From: JAKLHL01 sp964411885
GTDB lineage: Bacteria; Bdellovibrionota; JAFGOL01
Assembly (NCBI GenBank): GCA_964411885.1
Contig: CAYPMK010000032.1
Span: 1-15,312 of the forward strand
Length of the DNA stretch: 15,312 bases
Direction: 5' to 3'
Shown: positions 1 through 7,353 of the stretch, in pieces
Layout of the letters: every line of letters starts with the position of its first letter
How positions within the stretch are numbered: the first letter of the stretch is position 1
Position numbers and translations under genes: made by a program
Notes under the pieces: model-generated
Databases searched by the model: none
The model's input: the letters and a program-made list of their open reading frames with translations, nothing else
What the model was told of the DNA's origin: nothing

Positions 1-55
1 CTATCGTTCCTACGTTAACGTGGGGCTTGTTCCTCTCAAATTTCTGCTTTGCCAT
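1..55 (-). CDS. tuf: Elongation factor Tu, N-terminal fragment (downstream tuf copy, cut by window edge)
   Basis: EF-Tu is the GTPase that delivers aminoacyl-tRNA to the ribosomal A site. Only the first 18 codons lie in the window. They translate to MAKQKFERNKPHVNVGTI, the diagnostic EF-Tu N-terminus that leads into the G1 P-loop, which is outside the window. The ATG at 53-55 is preceded by a strong GAGGAGG Shine-Dalgarno about 10 bases upstream. The gene follows fusA by 104 bases, the usual fusA-tuf order of the str operon. It is the second tuf gene here, because the 3' end of another copy closes the right-hand edge of the window. Identification is secure despite the truncation; the gene is cut by the window, not broken. 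Confidence 0.95.
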   Translation of the reverse strand, partial: MAKQKFERNKPHVNVGTI

Positions 56-104
56 AAAAATTATTCCTCCTCAGCGTCTAATTAAAGTTTGCAAAAATAC
101 TCCA

Positions 105-120
105 TTGCCTAAAATGGCAA
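105..120 (-). other. Small hairpin in the fusA-tuf spacer
   Basis: On the minus strand TTGCC and GGCAA form a 5-bp stem around a 6-base loop. A short T-run (TATTTTTG) follows a few bases later, not immediately. The stem is short and the T-run displaced, so an efficient intrinsic terminator is unlikely; it could be a processing or attenuation element between fusA and tuf. TTGCCA overlapping the stem and TATTTT 15 bases on also look like a weak promoter, so tuf may have some expression of its own. The rest of the 104-base spacer shows only the tuf ribosome binding site. Confidence 0.3.
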
Positions 121-159
121 CCCAATTTACAAAATTTTCTTGAAAAATGCAACCTATTA

Positions 160-2247
160 TTAAAAATAATTTATTCCGCCAATTATCCCTCTACCAAGGG
201 CTTCCGGAACAGCTTGATATTCAGAGAACTCCATCGTATAGGTTCCCCTACCTTGAGTAAGCGATCTTAAGTCGGTGGAATAGCCAAACATCCCTGCAAG
301 AGGGACACTTCCAAGCACAAACCTTAGACCATCTGAACGTATTCCCATTTCAAGGACCCTACCCCTTCTTGTTCCAATATCTCCAATAATATCACCAACA
401 TATTCTTCTGGGCAGACCACTTCAACCTTCATAATAGGCTCCAAAAGTACTGGTTTACCGTTGCTGTAAGCCTCTCTAAAGGCTAATGACGCAGCTGCTG
501 GTATAGAAACCTCTAAACCATCTGCATCCAATAATTCCACCTTTTTGACCAAAACCTGAAGTTTATAAACAGGATATCCAGCCAAATGACCGGATGTTGA
601 AGCATCTTTTATTGATCTTACTAAAATATTTTTTTGCTCTGTGGTCATATTATCCTGCTCTAATGCAAAACCAACAGAAACTATATCTTGCCCATCGTAT
701 GGAGAAACTTCTAGTTTAACTCCAGCAAAATATTTCTTGCCACCAAGCTCCTTATCAAAATATCCCATCGCTTCTGAATTAACGGTAATAGTTTCTCTAT
801 AAGCAACTTGTGGTTTACCTACTTTTGCAGAAACTTTAAATTCCCTAAGTAATCTATCGACGATAATCTCTAGATGTAGCTCTCCCATACCAGATATTAT
901 TTGTTGTCCTGTTTCCTGATTAGTAGACACTCTAAAAGTTGGATCTTCCATCATCAATCTAGACAAACTTTCATTCAATTTTTCTTCGTCGGCTTTTGTC
1001 TTTGGTTCTATCGCAACGAATATAACTGGTTCAGGAAATTCTATCTTCTCCAATAGAACTTGTTTTTTATCTGAGCAAAGAGTATCCCCTGTTGTCGTCA
1101 ATCTTAAACCAACAAAGCCAACTATTTCTCCTGCATGAGCGTTCTTTTTTTCTTCTCGTTTATTGGAATGCATTAAGAGTATCTTTGACACCCTTTCTCT
1201 TTTTCCCTTCAAAGTATTATATACTGTGGAACCAACGTCGATACTTCCTGAATATATCCTTACATATGTAAGTTGCCCTGCATAAGGGTCGTTAGCGATC
1301 TTAAAGGCAATAGCGCTAAATGCTTCATCGGTCTTTGGTTGAAAAGATACCATTTTATCTTCCTTAACAGGATCGTGCCCAGTTATCTCTCCTCTATCAA
1401 TTGGAGAAGGAAGCAAGGATATAACAGCATCTAATAGAGGCTGAACACCTTTATTTTTGAATGCAGATCCACAGAACACTGGCACTGCAGAAAAGCTTAA
1501 CGTTATTTTTCTTAAAACATCCCAGATGTGCTTTTCGTCTATATCTGCGCCATCCAAAAATTTTGCACACATATCATCATCACATTCACTAAGTTTCTCT
1601 ATTAAAGAATTTCTCCACTGTTCAGCTTCTTTCAACATATCAGAAGGTATGTCTTCATATGAATATTCAGAACCAAGAATATCGTCTTTCCAATACATAG
1701 CTTTCATCTTTACAAGGTCGACAATACCTTTAAACTTATCGCCACTGCCTATAGGTAATTGCATAAGTATGGGAGTAGCACCAAGCTTTGATTGTATCAT
1801 TTCTCGTGCTTTAAATATGTCTGCACCCATCCTATCCATCTTATTTATGAAGGCGATCCTAGGGACTTTATATTTATTTGCTTGTCTCCAAACAGTCTCG
1901 GATTGAGGTTCTACCCCACCAACACCACAAAAAACAGCAATAGCACCATCGAGCACTCTTAATGATCTTTCTACCTCTATGGTAAAATCAACATGCCCGG
2001 GGGTATCTATAATATTTATTCTGTTGTCTTTCCAAAAACATGTAGTGGCAGCCGCTGTGATAGTGATACCTCTTTCCTGCTCCTGAACCATCCAGTCCAT
2101 AGTAGCAGTACCTTGATCCACCTCACCTATTTTGTGTGTCTCACCAGTGTAATAGAGTATTCTTTCTGTTAATGTGGTTTTACCAGCGTCGATGTGGGCC
2201 ATTATACCGATATTTCGGTATTTTTGCAGCGCGACGTCGTCCATCAC
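160..2247 (-). CDS. fusA: Translation elongation factor G
   Basis: EF-G is the cytoplasmic GTPase that drives tRNA-mRNA translocation and, with RRF, recycles ribosomes. At 695 residues it is the normal size (E. coli 704). The G-domain motifs are intact: G1 AHIDAGKT at about residues 17-24, the switch region ERGITIT at 58-64, G3 DTPGH at 81-85, G4 NKMD at 135-138, and a G5-like GSAFKNKG near 260. Domains II-V follow, ending in RGIIGGINYF. The start is ambiguous: the rpsG stop TAA is followed at once by GTG (2245-2247) and then ATG (2242-2244). Either would give an almost identical protein, and ATG is at least as likely. With no spacer and only a weak GGTAAG-like Shine-Dalgarno inside the end of rpsG, translation is probably coupled to rpsG. 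It lies between rpsG and tuf in the str operon. Whether it belongs to the EFG I or another EF-G subfamily needs a tree. Confidence 0.97.
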   Translation of the reverse strand: MMDDVALQKYRNIGIMAHIDAGKTTLTERILYYTGETHKIGEVDQGTATMDWMVQEQERGITITAAATTCFWKDNRINIIDTPGHVDFTIEVERSLRVLDGAIAVFCGVGGVEPQSETVWRQANKYKVPRIAFINKMDRMGADIFKAREMIQSKLGATPILMQLPIGSGDKFKGIVDLVKMKAMYWKDDILGSEYSYEDIPSDMLKEAEQWRNSLIEKLSECDDDMCAKFLDGADIDEKHIWDVLRKITLSFSAVPVFCGSAFKNKGVQPLLDAVISLLPSPIDRGEITGHDPVKEDKMVSFQPKTDEAFSAIAFKIANDPYAGQLTYVRIYSGSIDVGSTVYNTLKGKRERVSKILLMHSNKREEKKNAHAGEIVGFVGLRLTTTGDTLCSDKKQVLLEKIEFPEPVIFVAIEPKTKADEEKLNESLSRLMMEDPTFRVSTNQETGQQIISGMGELHLEIIVDRLLREFKVSAKVGKPQVAYRETITVNSEAMGYFDKELGGKKYFAGVKLEVSPYDGQDIVSVGFALEQDNMTTEQKNILVRSIKDASTSGHLAGYPVYKLQVLVKKVELLDADGLEVSIPAAASLAFREAYSNGKPVLLEPIMKVEVVCPEEYVGDIIGDIGTRRGRVLEMGIRSDGLRFVLGSVPLAGMFGYSTDLRSLTQGRGTYTMEFSEYQAVPEALGRGIIGGINYF

Positions 2248-2721
2248 TTACCAGCGGTAGTGAGCGAACGCTCTGTTTGCCTCTGCCATTTTATGAGTAT
2301 CGTCTTTCTTTTTGAATGATGAACCTCTGTTGTTGTATGCGTCCATCAATTCAGCGGCGATCTTTTCCATCATAGTTCTTTCGCTCTTTCTTTCTCTAGC
2401 GTAAGAAACTATCCATCTTATAGCAAGGCTTTGTTGTCTATCTGCTCTAACTTCAATTGGGACTTGGTAGTTAGCACCACCAACCCTTCTTGATTTAACC
2501 TCTACCTGAGGTTTAATGTTATTTAGTGCTTTGTGAAAATAGGTCAAAGGTTCTTCGCCTGTTTTTTCTTTTATAAGTTCAAGAGCACCATAAACTATTG
2601 ATTCTGCGGTCCCTCTTTTACCTTCCATCATAACCTTGTTAATAAACCTTGTTATGACCTCGTCTCCAAATCTTGGATCTTTAAGAACCGTTCTTTTTTC
2701 TGCAGCTTTTTTTCTACTCAT
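2248..2721 (-). CDS. rpsG: 30S ribosomal protein S7
   Basis: S7 is a primary 16S rRNA binder that nucleates assembly of the 30S head and contacts mRNA and E-site tRNA. The 157-residue protein matches the usual bacterial length. It begins MSRKKAAEKR, contains the family stretch VGGANYQVPIEVR near residue 80 and ends with AHYRW. The ATG start is preceded by AGAGGA about 9 bases upstream. It starts 16 bases after the rpsL stop and abuts fusA directly, so rpsL, rpsG and fusA form a tightly coupled unit. In E. coli S7 is the translational repressor of the str operon, acting in the rpsL-rpsG spacer. Here that spacer is only 16 bases, so an E. coli-like S7 operator cannot be confined to it; any such control would have to involve coding sequence or another site. 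Confidence 0.98.
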   Translation of the reverse strand: MSRKKAAEKRTVLKDPRFGDEVITRFINKVMMEGKRGTAESIVYGALELIKEKTGEEPLTYFHKALNNIKPQVEVKSRRVGGANYQVPIEVRADRQQSLAIRWIVSYARERKSERTMMEKIAAELMDAYNNRGSSFKKKDDTHKMAEANRAFAHYRW

Positions 2722-2737
2722 TACTGGTCATCCTCTC

Positions 2738-3112
2738 TTACTTTGTGGATCTCTTAGCACCATATTTTGAACGGCTTTGCTTTCTATTAGCAACACCGGC
2801 GGTGTCAAGAGAACCCCTTACTATGTGATAACGAACTCCGGGAAGGTCTTTAACCCTGCCACCTCTTATCATAACGACAGAGTGTTCCTGCAGATTGTGT
2901 CCTTCTCCTGGTATATAAGCCGTTACTTCGAATCCATTTGTTAACCTTACCCTTGCAACTTTTCTTAAAGCAGAGTTAGGTTTTTTTGGCGTCGTAGTAT
3001 AAACCCTTATGCAAACCCCTCTTCTTTGTGGGCAAGACACAAGAGCAGGTGCTTTTGTTTTGGCTTTTTGCACCCTTCTTTCACTTTTAACCAACTGGTT
3101 GATCGTAGGCAT
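2738..3112 (-). CDS. rpsL: 30S ribosomal protein S12
   Basis: S12 sits at the decoding centre and controls translational accuracy. The 124-residue protein has the near-invariant segments TTTPKKPNSALRK (from residue 39) and RGGRVKDLPGVRYH (from residue 83). Lys43 and Lys88, the positions where streptomycin-resistance substitutions arise in E. coli, are both wild-type lysines, and Asp89, the beta-methylthiolation site in E. coli, is present. The basic C-terminus SKYGAKRSTK is typical. The ATG start has AAGGAG about 6 bases upstream. It is the first gene of the str section, 70 bases after rpoC, and a promoter-like sequence lies in that gap, so rpsL may be read both through from rpoBC and from its own start site. 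Confidence 0.98.
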   Translation of the reverse strand: MPTINQLVKSERRVQKAKTKAPALVSCPQRRGVCIRVYTTTPKKPNSALRKVARVRLTNGFEVTAYIPGEGHNLQEHSVVMIRGGRVKDLPGVRYHIVRGSLDTAGVANRKQSRSKYGAKRSTK

Positions 3113-3147
3113 TTTTCTCTCCTTAGTTTCCTAAAACAGTCCGCATT

Positions 3148-3176
3148 CTATTATTTTATTTTGTCCTTAATGTCAA
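3148..3176 (-). promoter_or_regulatory. Candidate internal sigma-70-type promoter for rpsL-rpsG-fusA-tuf
   Basis: Six bases after the rpoC stop codon the minus strand carries a perfect consensus -35 hexamer, TTGACA (3171-3176). Downstream lies an A/T-rich stretch with AATAAT (5 of 6 matches to the -10 consensus) at a 15-base spacing and TAATAG at 17 bases. The 70-base gap, unusually AT-rich for this window, then leads to a small TTAG-GAAA-CTAA hairpin (3123-3134) and the rpsL ribosome binding site. The -35 is excellent, while the -10 or the spacing is not ideal. A separate str promoter between rpoC and rpsL makes biological sense, but the call rests on sequence alone. Confidence 0.45.
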
Positions 3177-3182
3177 GTACCC

Positions 3183-6100
3183 CTAAAATGCTAGGGTATC
3201 AGACTCATCATCTGCACCACTATTTGTTCCTTCTGTATTCTCCGTACCATATACATAACCTTCTTCTTCAGCTACCCTGAACTCTGATGCTGCATATACA
3301 GTAAGACCAGTACCTGCAGGTATAAGTCTACCAAGGGCCACGTTCTCTTTTAGCCCCCTCATGTAATCCACTTTTCCTGCAATAGCCGCTTCTGTAAGAA
3401 CTTTTGTTGTTTCTTGGAAAGACGCAGCTGCCAAGAAGCTATCTGACGTCAATGACGCCTTGGTTATACCAAGTAGTAATGCTTCTGCAGTAGCAGGGGT
3501 TCCACCATTCTGTGAAACTCTTTCATTCGCTTCCATGAATAAGTATTTTTCTACCTGTTCATTGATAAGGAAATTGGTATCACCAGGATCAACTATCCTT
3601 ACCCTGTTAAGCATCTGTCTTACTATGACCTCTATATGTTTGTCGTTTATTTTAACGCCTTGTAACCTATAAACTTCTTGTACTTCATTAACAAGATATT
3701 TAGATACTTCTTTTTCTCCCTGTATCTTTAAAATATCGTGTGGGTTAACAGAACCATCCATCAAAGGTTCTCCTGCCCTTATGTAATCTCTTTCCTGAAC
3801 AGTGACGTGTTTGCCTTTAGGTATAAGATACTCTCTAGGCTCACCTATCTCTGGGGTAACTACTACTTTTCTTCTACCTTTTGATTCTTCTGTAAAAGAA
3901 ACTATACCATCAACTTCGCTGACTATAGCTGATTCTTTTGGTTTTCTTGCTTCAAAAAGTTCTGCAACTCTTGGAAGACCACCGGTGATGTCTTTTGTTT
4001 TTGTTGTTTCTCTTGGTATCTTAACAAGTACATCTCCTGCAAAAACCTTATCTCCGTCGTTAACCATGATGTTAGATCCAACTGGAACAAGATACATCAG
4101 TTGTTGACCTATTGCGTTCTTTAATGGTTCTCCATCTTCATCAACAAGTGTGATCTTTGGAGATACTGTTCTTGATTCTATAACAACCTTTCTTGAAAGA
4201 CCGCTAAGCTCATCGACCTGTTCAACTATACTTACACCGTCTATTAGATCTATGTATTTAACATAACCAGTCAAGTCAGAAACGATAGGAATAGAATAAG
4301 GGTCCCATTCAGCTATCAGAGCTCCCGGTTTAATGTCTGATCCATCTGCATAGAATATTCTTGCACCATATACTACAGGATGTCTTTCTCTTTCTCTGCC
4401 TGCATTATCAAGTATTGCAAGTTCTCCGTTCCTGTTCATTGCAGTAAAGTTACCATCTTTATTATCAACTGTTCTGAGTTTTATGTACTTAACCTTACCA
4501 CTAAATTTTGATTCAAACTTACTTTGCTCTGCTCTTCTTACCGCAGTACCTCCAACGTGGAAGGTTCTCATGGTAAGCTGTGTTCCAGGTTCACCTATTG
4601 ACTGTGCTGCTATAGTACCAACAGCCTCGCCAAGATTAACTCTGTGACCAAGCGCAAGGTCTCTTCCATAACAAGAAGCACAAACGCCTCTTTTTGCTCT
4701 ACATGTTAGAACAGAACGTATCCTTACTATTTCTACTCCCGCTGAATCTATTTTTTCTGATACTTCTTCGTCTATAATAGTGCCCGCTCCAGCTATAAGA
4801 CTACCAGTAAACGGATCAACTACATCTTCTAGAACCGTTCTACCAAGTACTCTCTCACTGAGTTTCTTTATTATTTCTCCACCTTCTACAAGAGCCTGTA
4901 CTTCTATTCCTTCTACGGTACCGCAATCTTGCTCTGTAACTATTGAGTCTTGAGCTACGTCTACCAATCTTCTGGTCAAATAACCAGCGTTAGCTGTTTT
5001 AAGAGCTGTATCTGCAAGACCTTTTCTTGCTCCGTGAGTAGAGATGAAGTATTCCAACACCGTCAGACCTTCTTTAAAGTTAGTCGTAATAGGTGTTTCT
5101 ATGATCTCTCCACTTGGTTTGGCCATCAATCCTCTCATTCCTGCAAGCTGACGTATCTGTGCCGCACTTCCTCTTGCACCAGAATCAGCCATCATGTAGA
5201 TAGGATTGAATGATGGTATATCAACACTCTTACCTTCTTTATCTGTCACTCTCTCAAAAGCTATGCCTTTGAACATTTCTTTTGCGACCTTATCACTTGC
5301 ATCTGCCCATATGTCGACGATCTTGTTGTACCTTTCACCTTCTGTGATAAGACCTTCTTTATATTGATCTTCTATCTTTTGAACTTCTTCTTGGGCTTTT
5401 GCTATTATTGTATGTTTTGCTTCTGGTATTATCATCTCTTCCAAATTAATGGATATACCAGCCTTGGTCGAATATTTAAAACCAAGAGTTCTTAAGCTGT
5501 CTGCTAATATACATGTAGCCTTGTTGCCTGCATATCTATAGCAAGCATCTATAAGGTCAGCTATAGCTTTCTTATCAAGAACTTTATTATAATCGTCGAA
5601 TGGAACAACAGCTGGCATTATGTCGAACAATATTACTCTTCCAACAGTTGTTTCCTCTAACTTATCGTTCAACCTTACTTTTATTTTTGCATGAAGATCT
5701 ACAACACCCTCGTTGAAAGCATAAAGAACTTCTTTAACATCGGTAAAAAGTTTACCTTCGCCTTTTGCTCCAACTCTTTCCCTTGTTAGATAGTAAACAC
5801 CAAGAACGATGTCCTGTGTTGGTACTACGATAGGTTTACCACTGGCAGGAGAAAGAATGTTGTTTGTTGACATCATCAAGACCCTTGCTTCAGTCTGCGC
5901 CTCTATAGATAGAGGTACGTGAACTGCCATTTGGTCTCCGTCAAAGTCCGCGTTGAATGCAGTACATACGAGTGGGTGAAGCTGTATAGCCTTACCTTCT
6001 ATAAGTACAGGTTCAAACGCCTGTATACCAAGTCTGTGCAAAGTAGGAGCACGGTTCAAAAGAACAGGGTGTTCTTTTATTACTTCTGCAAGAACGTCCC

Positions 6101-7328
6101 AAACTTCATCTTTTTCTCTTTCAACCATTTTCTTTGCAGATTTTATAGTCGTAACATATCCTTTCTCTTCTAATTTATTAAAAATGAATGGCTTAAACAA
6201 CTCAAGTGCCATCTTCTTTGGAAGACCACATTGATGAAGTTTTAATTCTGGTCCTACGACGATAACGGAACGACCTGAGTAGTCTACACGCTTACCAAGA
6301 AGGTTCTGTCTGAATCTTCCTTGTTTACCTTTTATCATGTCACTAAGTGATCTTAGTGGTCTTTTATTAGGACCTGTAAATACTTTTCCTCTTCTTCCAT
6401 TATCAAAGAGCGCGTCTACAGCTTCCTGTAACATTCTCTTTTCGTTTCTTATGATTATTTCTGGTGCATTGAGTTCTTGCAACCTTCTGAGCCTGTTATT
6501 CCTGTTTATTACCCTTCTATATAGGTCGTTCAAATCCGATGTAGCAAACCTTCCACCATCTAGAGGTATGAGAGGTCTTAGATCAGGTGGTAGTACAGGA
6601 ACTACGTCCATAATCATCCATTCTGGCTTGTTAGGAGAAGATCTGAATGATTCAACTATCTTTAGCCTTTTTGCAAGCTTCTTTAAATCTGCATCAGAAC
6701 GAGTATCCTTTATTTCTTTCCTTAATCTTATTGCAAGTTCATTGATATCGACGTTCTTTAGTAATCTTTTTATTACCTCTGCACTCATGCCTGCTTCAAA
6801 AGCATCTTCGCCATAAGTGTTTATGGCTGCCTGATACATCTGTTCAGAGAGTATCTCTCCTTCCTTTAGATCTGTGTCGCCGGGATCTACAACAATGTAT
6901 GCTTCACAATAAAGAACTTTTTCCAAATCCTTTAACGAAATATCTAGCATACTTCCTATTCTGCTTGGCAGTGATCTTAGGAACCATATGTGAGCTACGG
7001 GTGTTGCAAGTTCTATATGCCCCATCCTTTCACGTCGAACTTTACTCTGTATAACCTCTACTCCGCACTTTTCGCAGACTACACCACGGTGTTTCATTCT
7101 CTTGTATTTTCCGCAAAGACACTCATAGTCCTTTATAGGACCAAATATCTTCGCACAAAAAAGACCGTCCCTCTCTGGTTTGAATGTTCTGTAGTTGATA
7201 GTTTCAGCCTTCTTTACTTCACCGTTAGACCATTCTCTGATCTTTTCTGGTGAGGCTAAAGAGATCTTTACCGCAATATAACTTTGCGGGTCTTTTGGTT
7301 TATCAAAAAAATTAAGTAGGTCCCTCAA
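3183..7328 (-). CDS. rpoC: DNA-directed RNA polymerase subunit beta'
   Basis: This is the largest subunit of core RNA polymerase and carries the catalytic magnesium site. The protein is 1381 residues (E. coli 1407). The N-terminal zinc ribbon has Cys70, Cys72, Cys85 and Cys88; the active-site motif NADFDGDQM places the magnesium-binding aspartates at 461, 463 and 465; the second zinc site is Cys802, Cys876, Cys883 and Cys886; and the trigger loop segment QLTMRTFHVGG runs over about 917-927. A long segment after the trigger loop matches the position of the proteobacterial SI3 insertion. Translation starts at TTG (7326-7328): the residues that follow, RDLLNFF, align with the KDLLKFL of E. coli, and AGGAG lies 7 bases upstream. 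It begins 25 bases after rpoB. The stop is TAG and the last 20 or so residues are acidic and poorly conserved. Confidence 0.98.
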   Translation of the reverse strand: MRDLLNFFDKPKDPQSYIAVKISLASPEKIREWSNGEVKKAETINYRTFKPERDGLFCAKIFGPIKDYECLCGKYKRMKHRGVVCEKCGVEVIQSKVRRERMGHIELATPVAHIWFLRSLPSRIGSMLDISLKDLEKVLYCEAYIVVDPGDTDLKEGEILSEQMYQAAINTYGEDAFEAGMSAEVIKRLLKNVDINELAIRLRKEIKDTRSDADLKKLAKRLKIVESFRSSPNKPEWMIMDVVPVLPPDLRPLIPLDGGRFATSDLNDLYRRVINRNNRLRRLQELNAPEIIIRNEKRMLQEAVDALFDNGRRGKVFTGPNKRPLRSLSDMIKGKQGRFRQNLLGKRVDYSGRSVIVVGPELKLHQCGLPKKMALELFKPFIFNKLEEKGYVTTIKSAKKMVEREKDEVWDVLAEVIKEHPVLLNRAPTLHRLGIQAFEPVLIEGKAIQLHPLVCTAFNADFDGDQMAVHVPLSIEAQTEARVLMMSTNNILSPASGKPIVVPTQDIVLGVYYLTRERVGAKGEGKLFTDVKEVLYAFNEGVVDLHAKIKVRLNDKLEETTVGRVILFDIMPAVVPFDDYNKVLDKKAIADLIDACYRYAGNKATCILADSLRTLGFKYSTKAGISINLEEMIIPEAKHTIIAKAQEEVQKIEDQYKEGLITEGERYNKIVDIWADASDKVAKEMFKGIAFERVTDKEGKSVDIPSFNPIYMMADSGARGSAAQIRQLAGMRGLMAKPSGEIIETPITTNFKEGLTVLEYFISTHGARKGLADTALKTANAGYLTRRLVDVAQDSIVTEQDCGTVEGIEVQALVEGGEIIKKLSERVLGRTVLEDVVDPFTGSLIAGAGTIIDEEVSEKIDSAGVEIVRIRSVLTCRAKRGVCASCYGRDLALGHRVNLGEAVGTIAAQSIGEPGTQLTMRTFHVGGTAVRRAEQSKFESKFSGKVKYIKLRTVDNKDGNFTAMNRNGELAILDNAGRERERHPVVYGARIFYADGSDIKPGALIAEWDPYSIPIVSDLTGYVKYIDLIDGVSIVEQVDELSGLSRKVVIESRTVSPKITLVDEDGEPLKNAIGQQLMYLVPVGSNIMVNDGDKVFAGDVLVKIPRETTKTKDITGGLPRVAELFEARKPKESAIVSEVDGIVSFTEESKGRRKVVVTPEIGEPREYLIPKGKHVTVQERDYIRAGEPLMDGSVNPHDILKIQGEKEVSKYLVNEVQEVYRLQGVKINDKHIEVIVRQMLNRVRIVDPGDTNFLINEQVEKYLFMEANERVSQNGGTPATAEALLLGITKASLTSDSFLAAASFQETTKVLTEAAIAGKVDYMRGLKENVALGRLIPAGTGLTVYAASEFRVAEEEGYVYGTENTEGTNSGADDESDTLAF

Positions 7329-7353
7329 GGCAACTCTCCTATATTCTTATTTT

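Noticed and set aside
1457..1906. Plus-strand open frame of about 149 codons opposite fusA
   Set aside because: Antisense to the conserved G domain of EF-G; the low stop density comes from fusA codon use.
6337..6816. Plus-strand open frame of about 159 codons opposite rpoC
   Set aside because: It lies wholly antisense to well-conserved rpoC coding sequence, its product resembles no known family and is rich in Ser and Leu as expected from an antisense shadow, and no ribosome binding site or neighbouring gene supports it.
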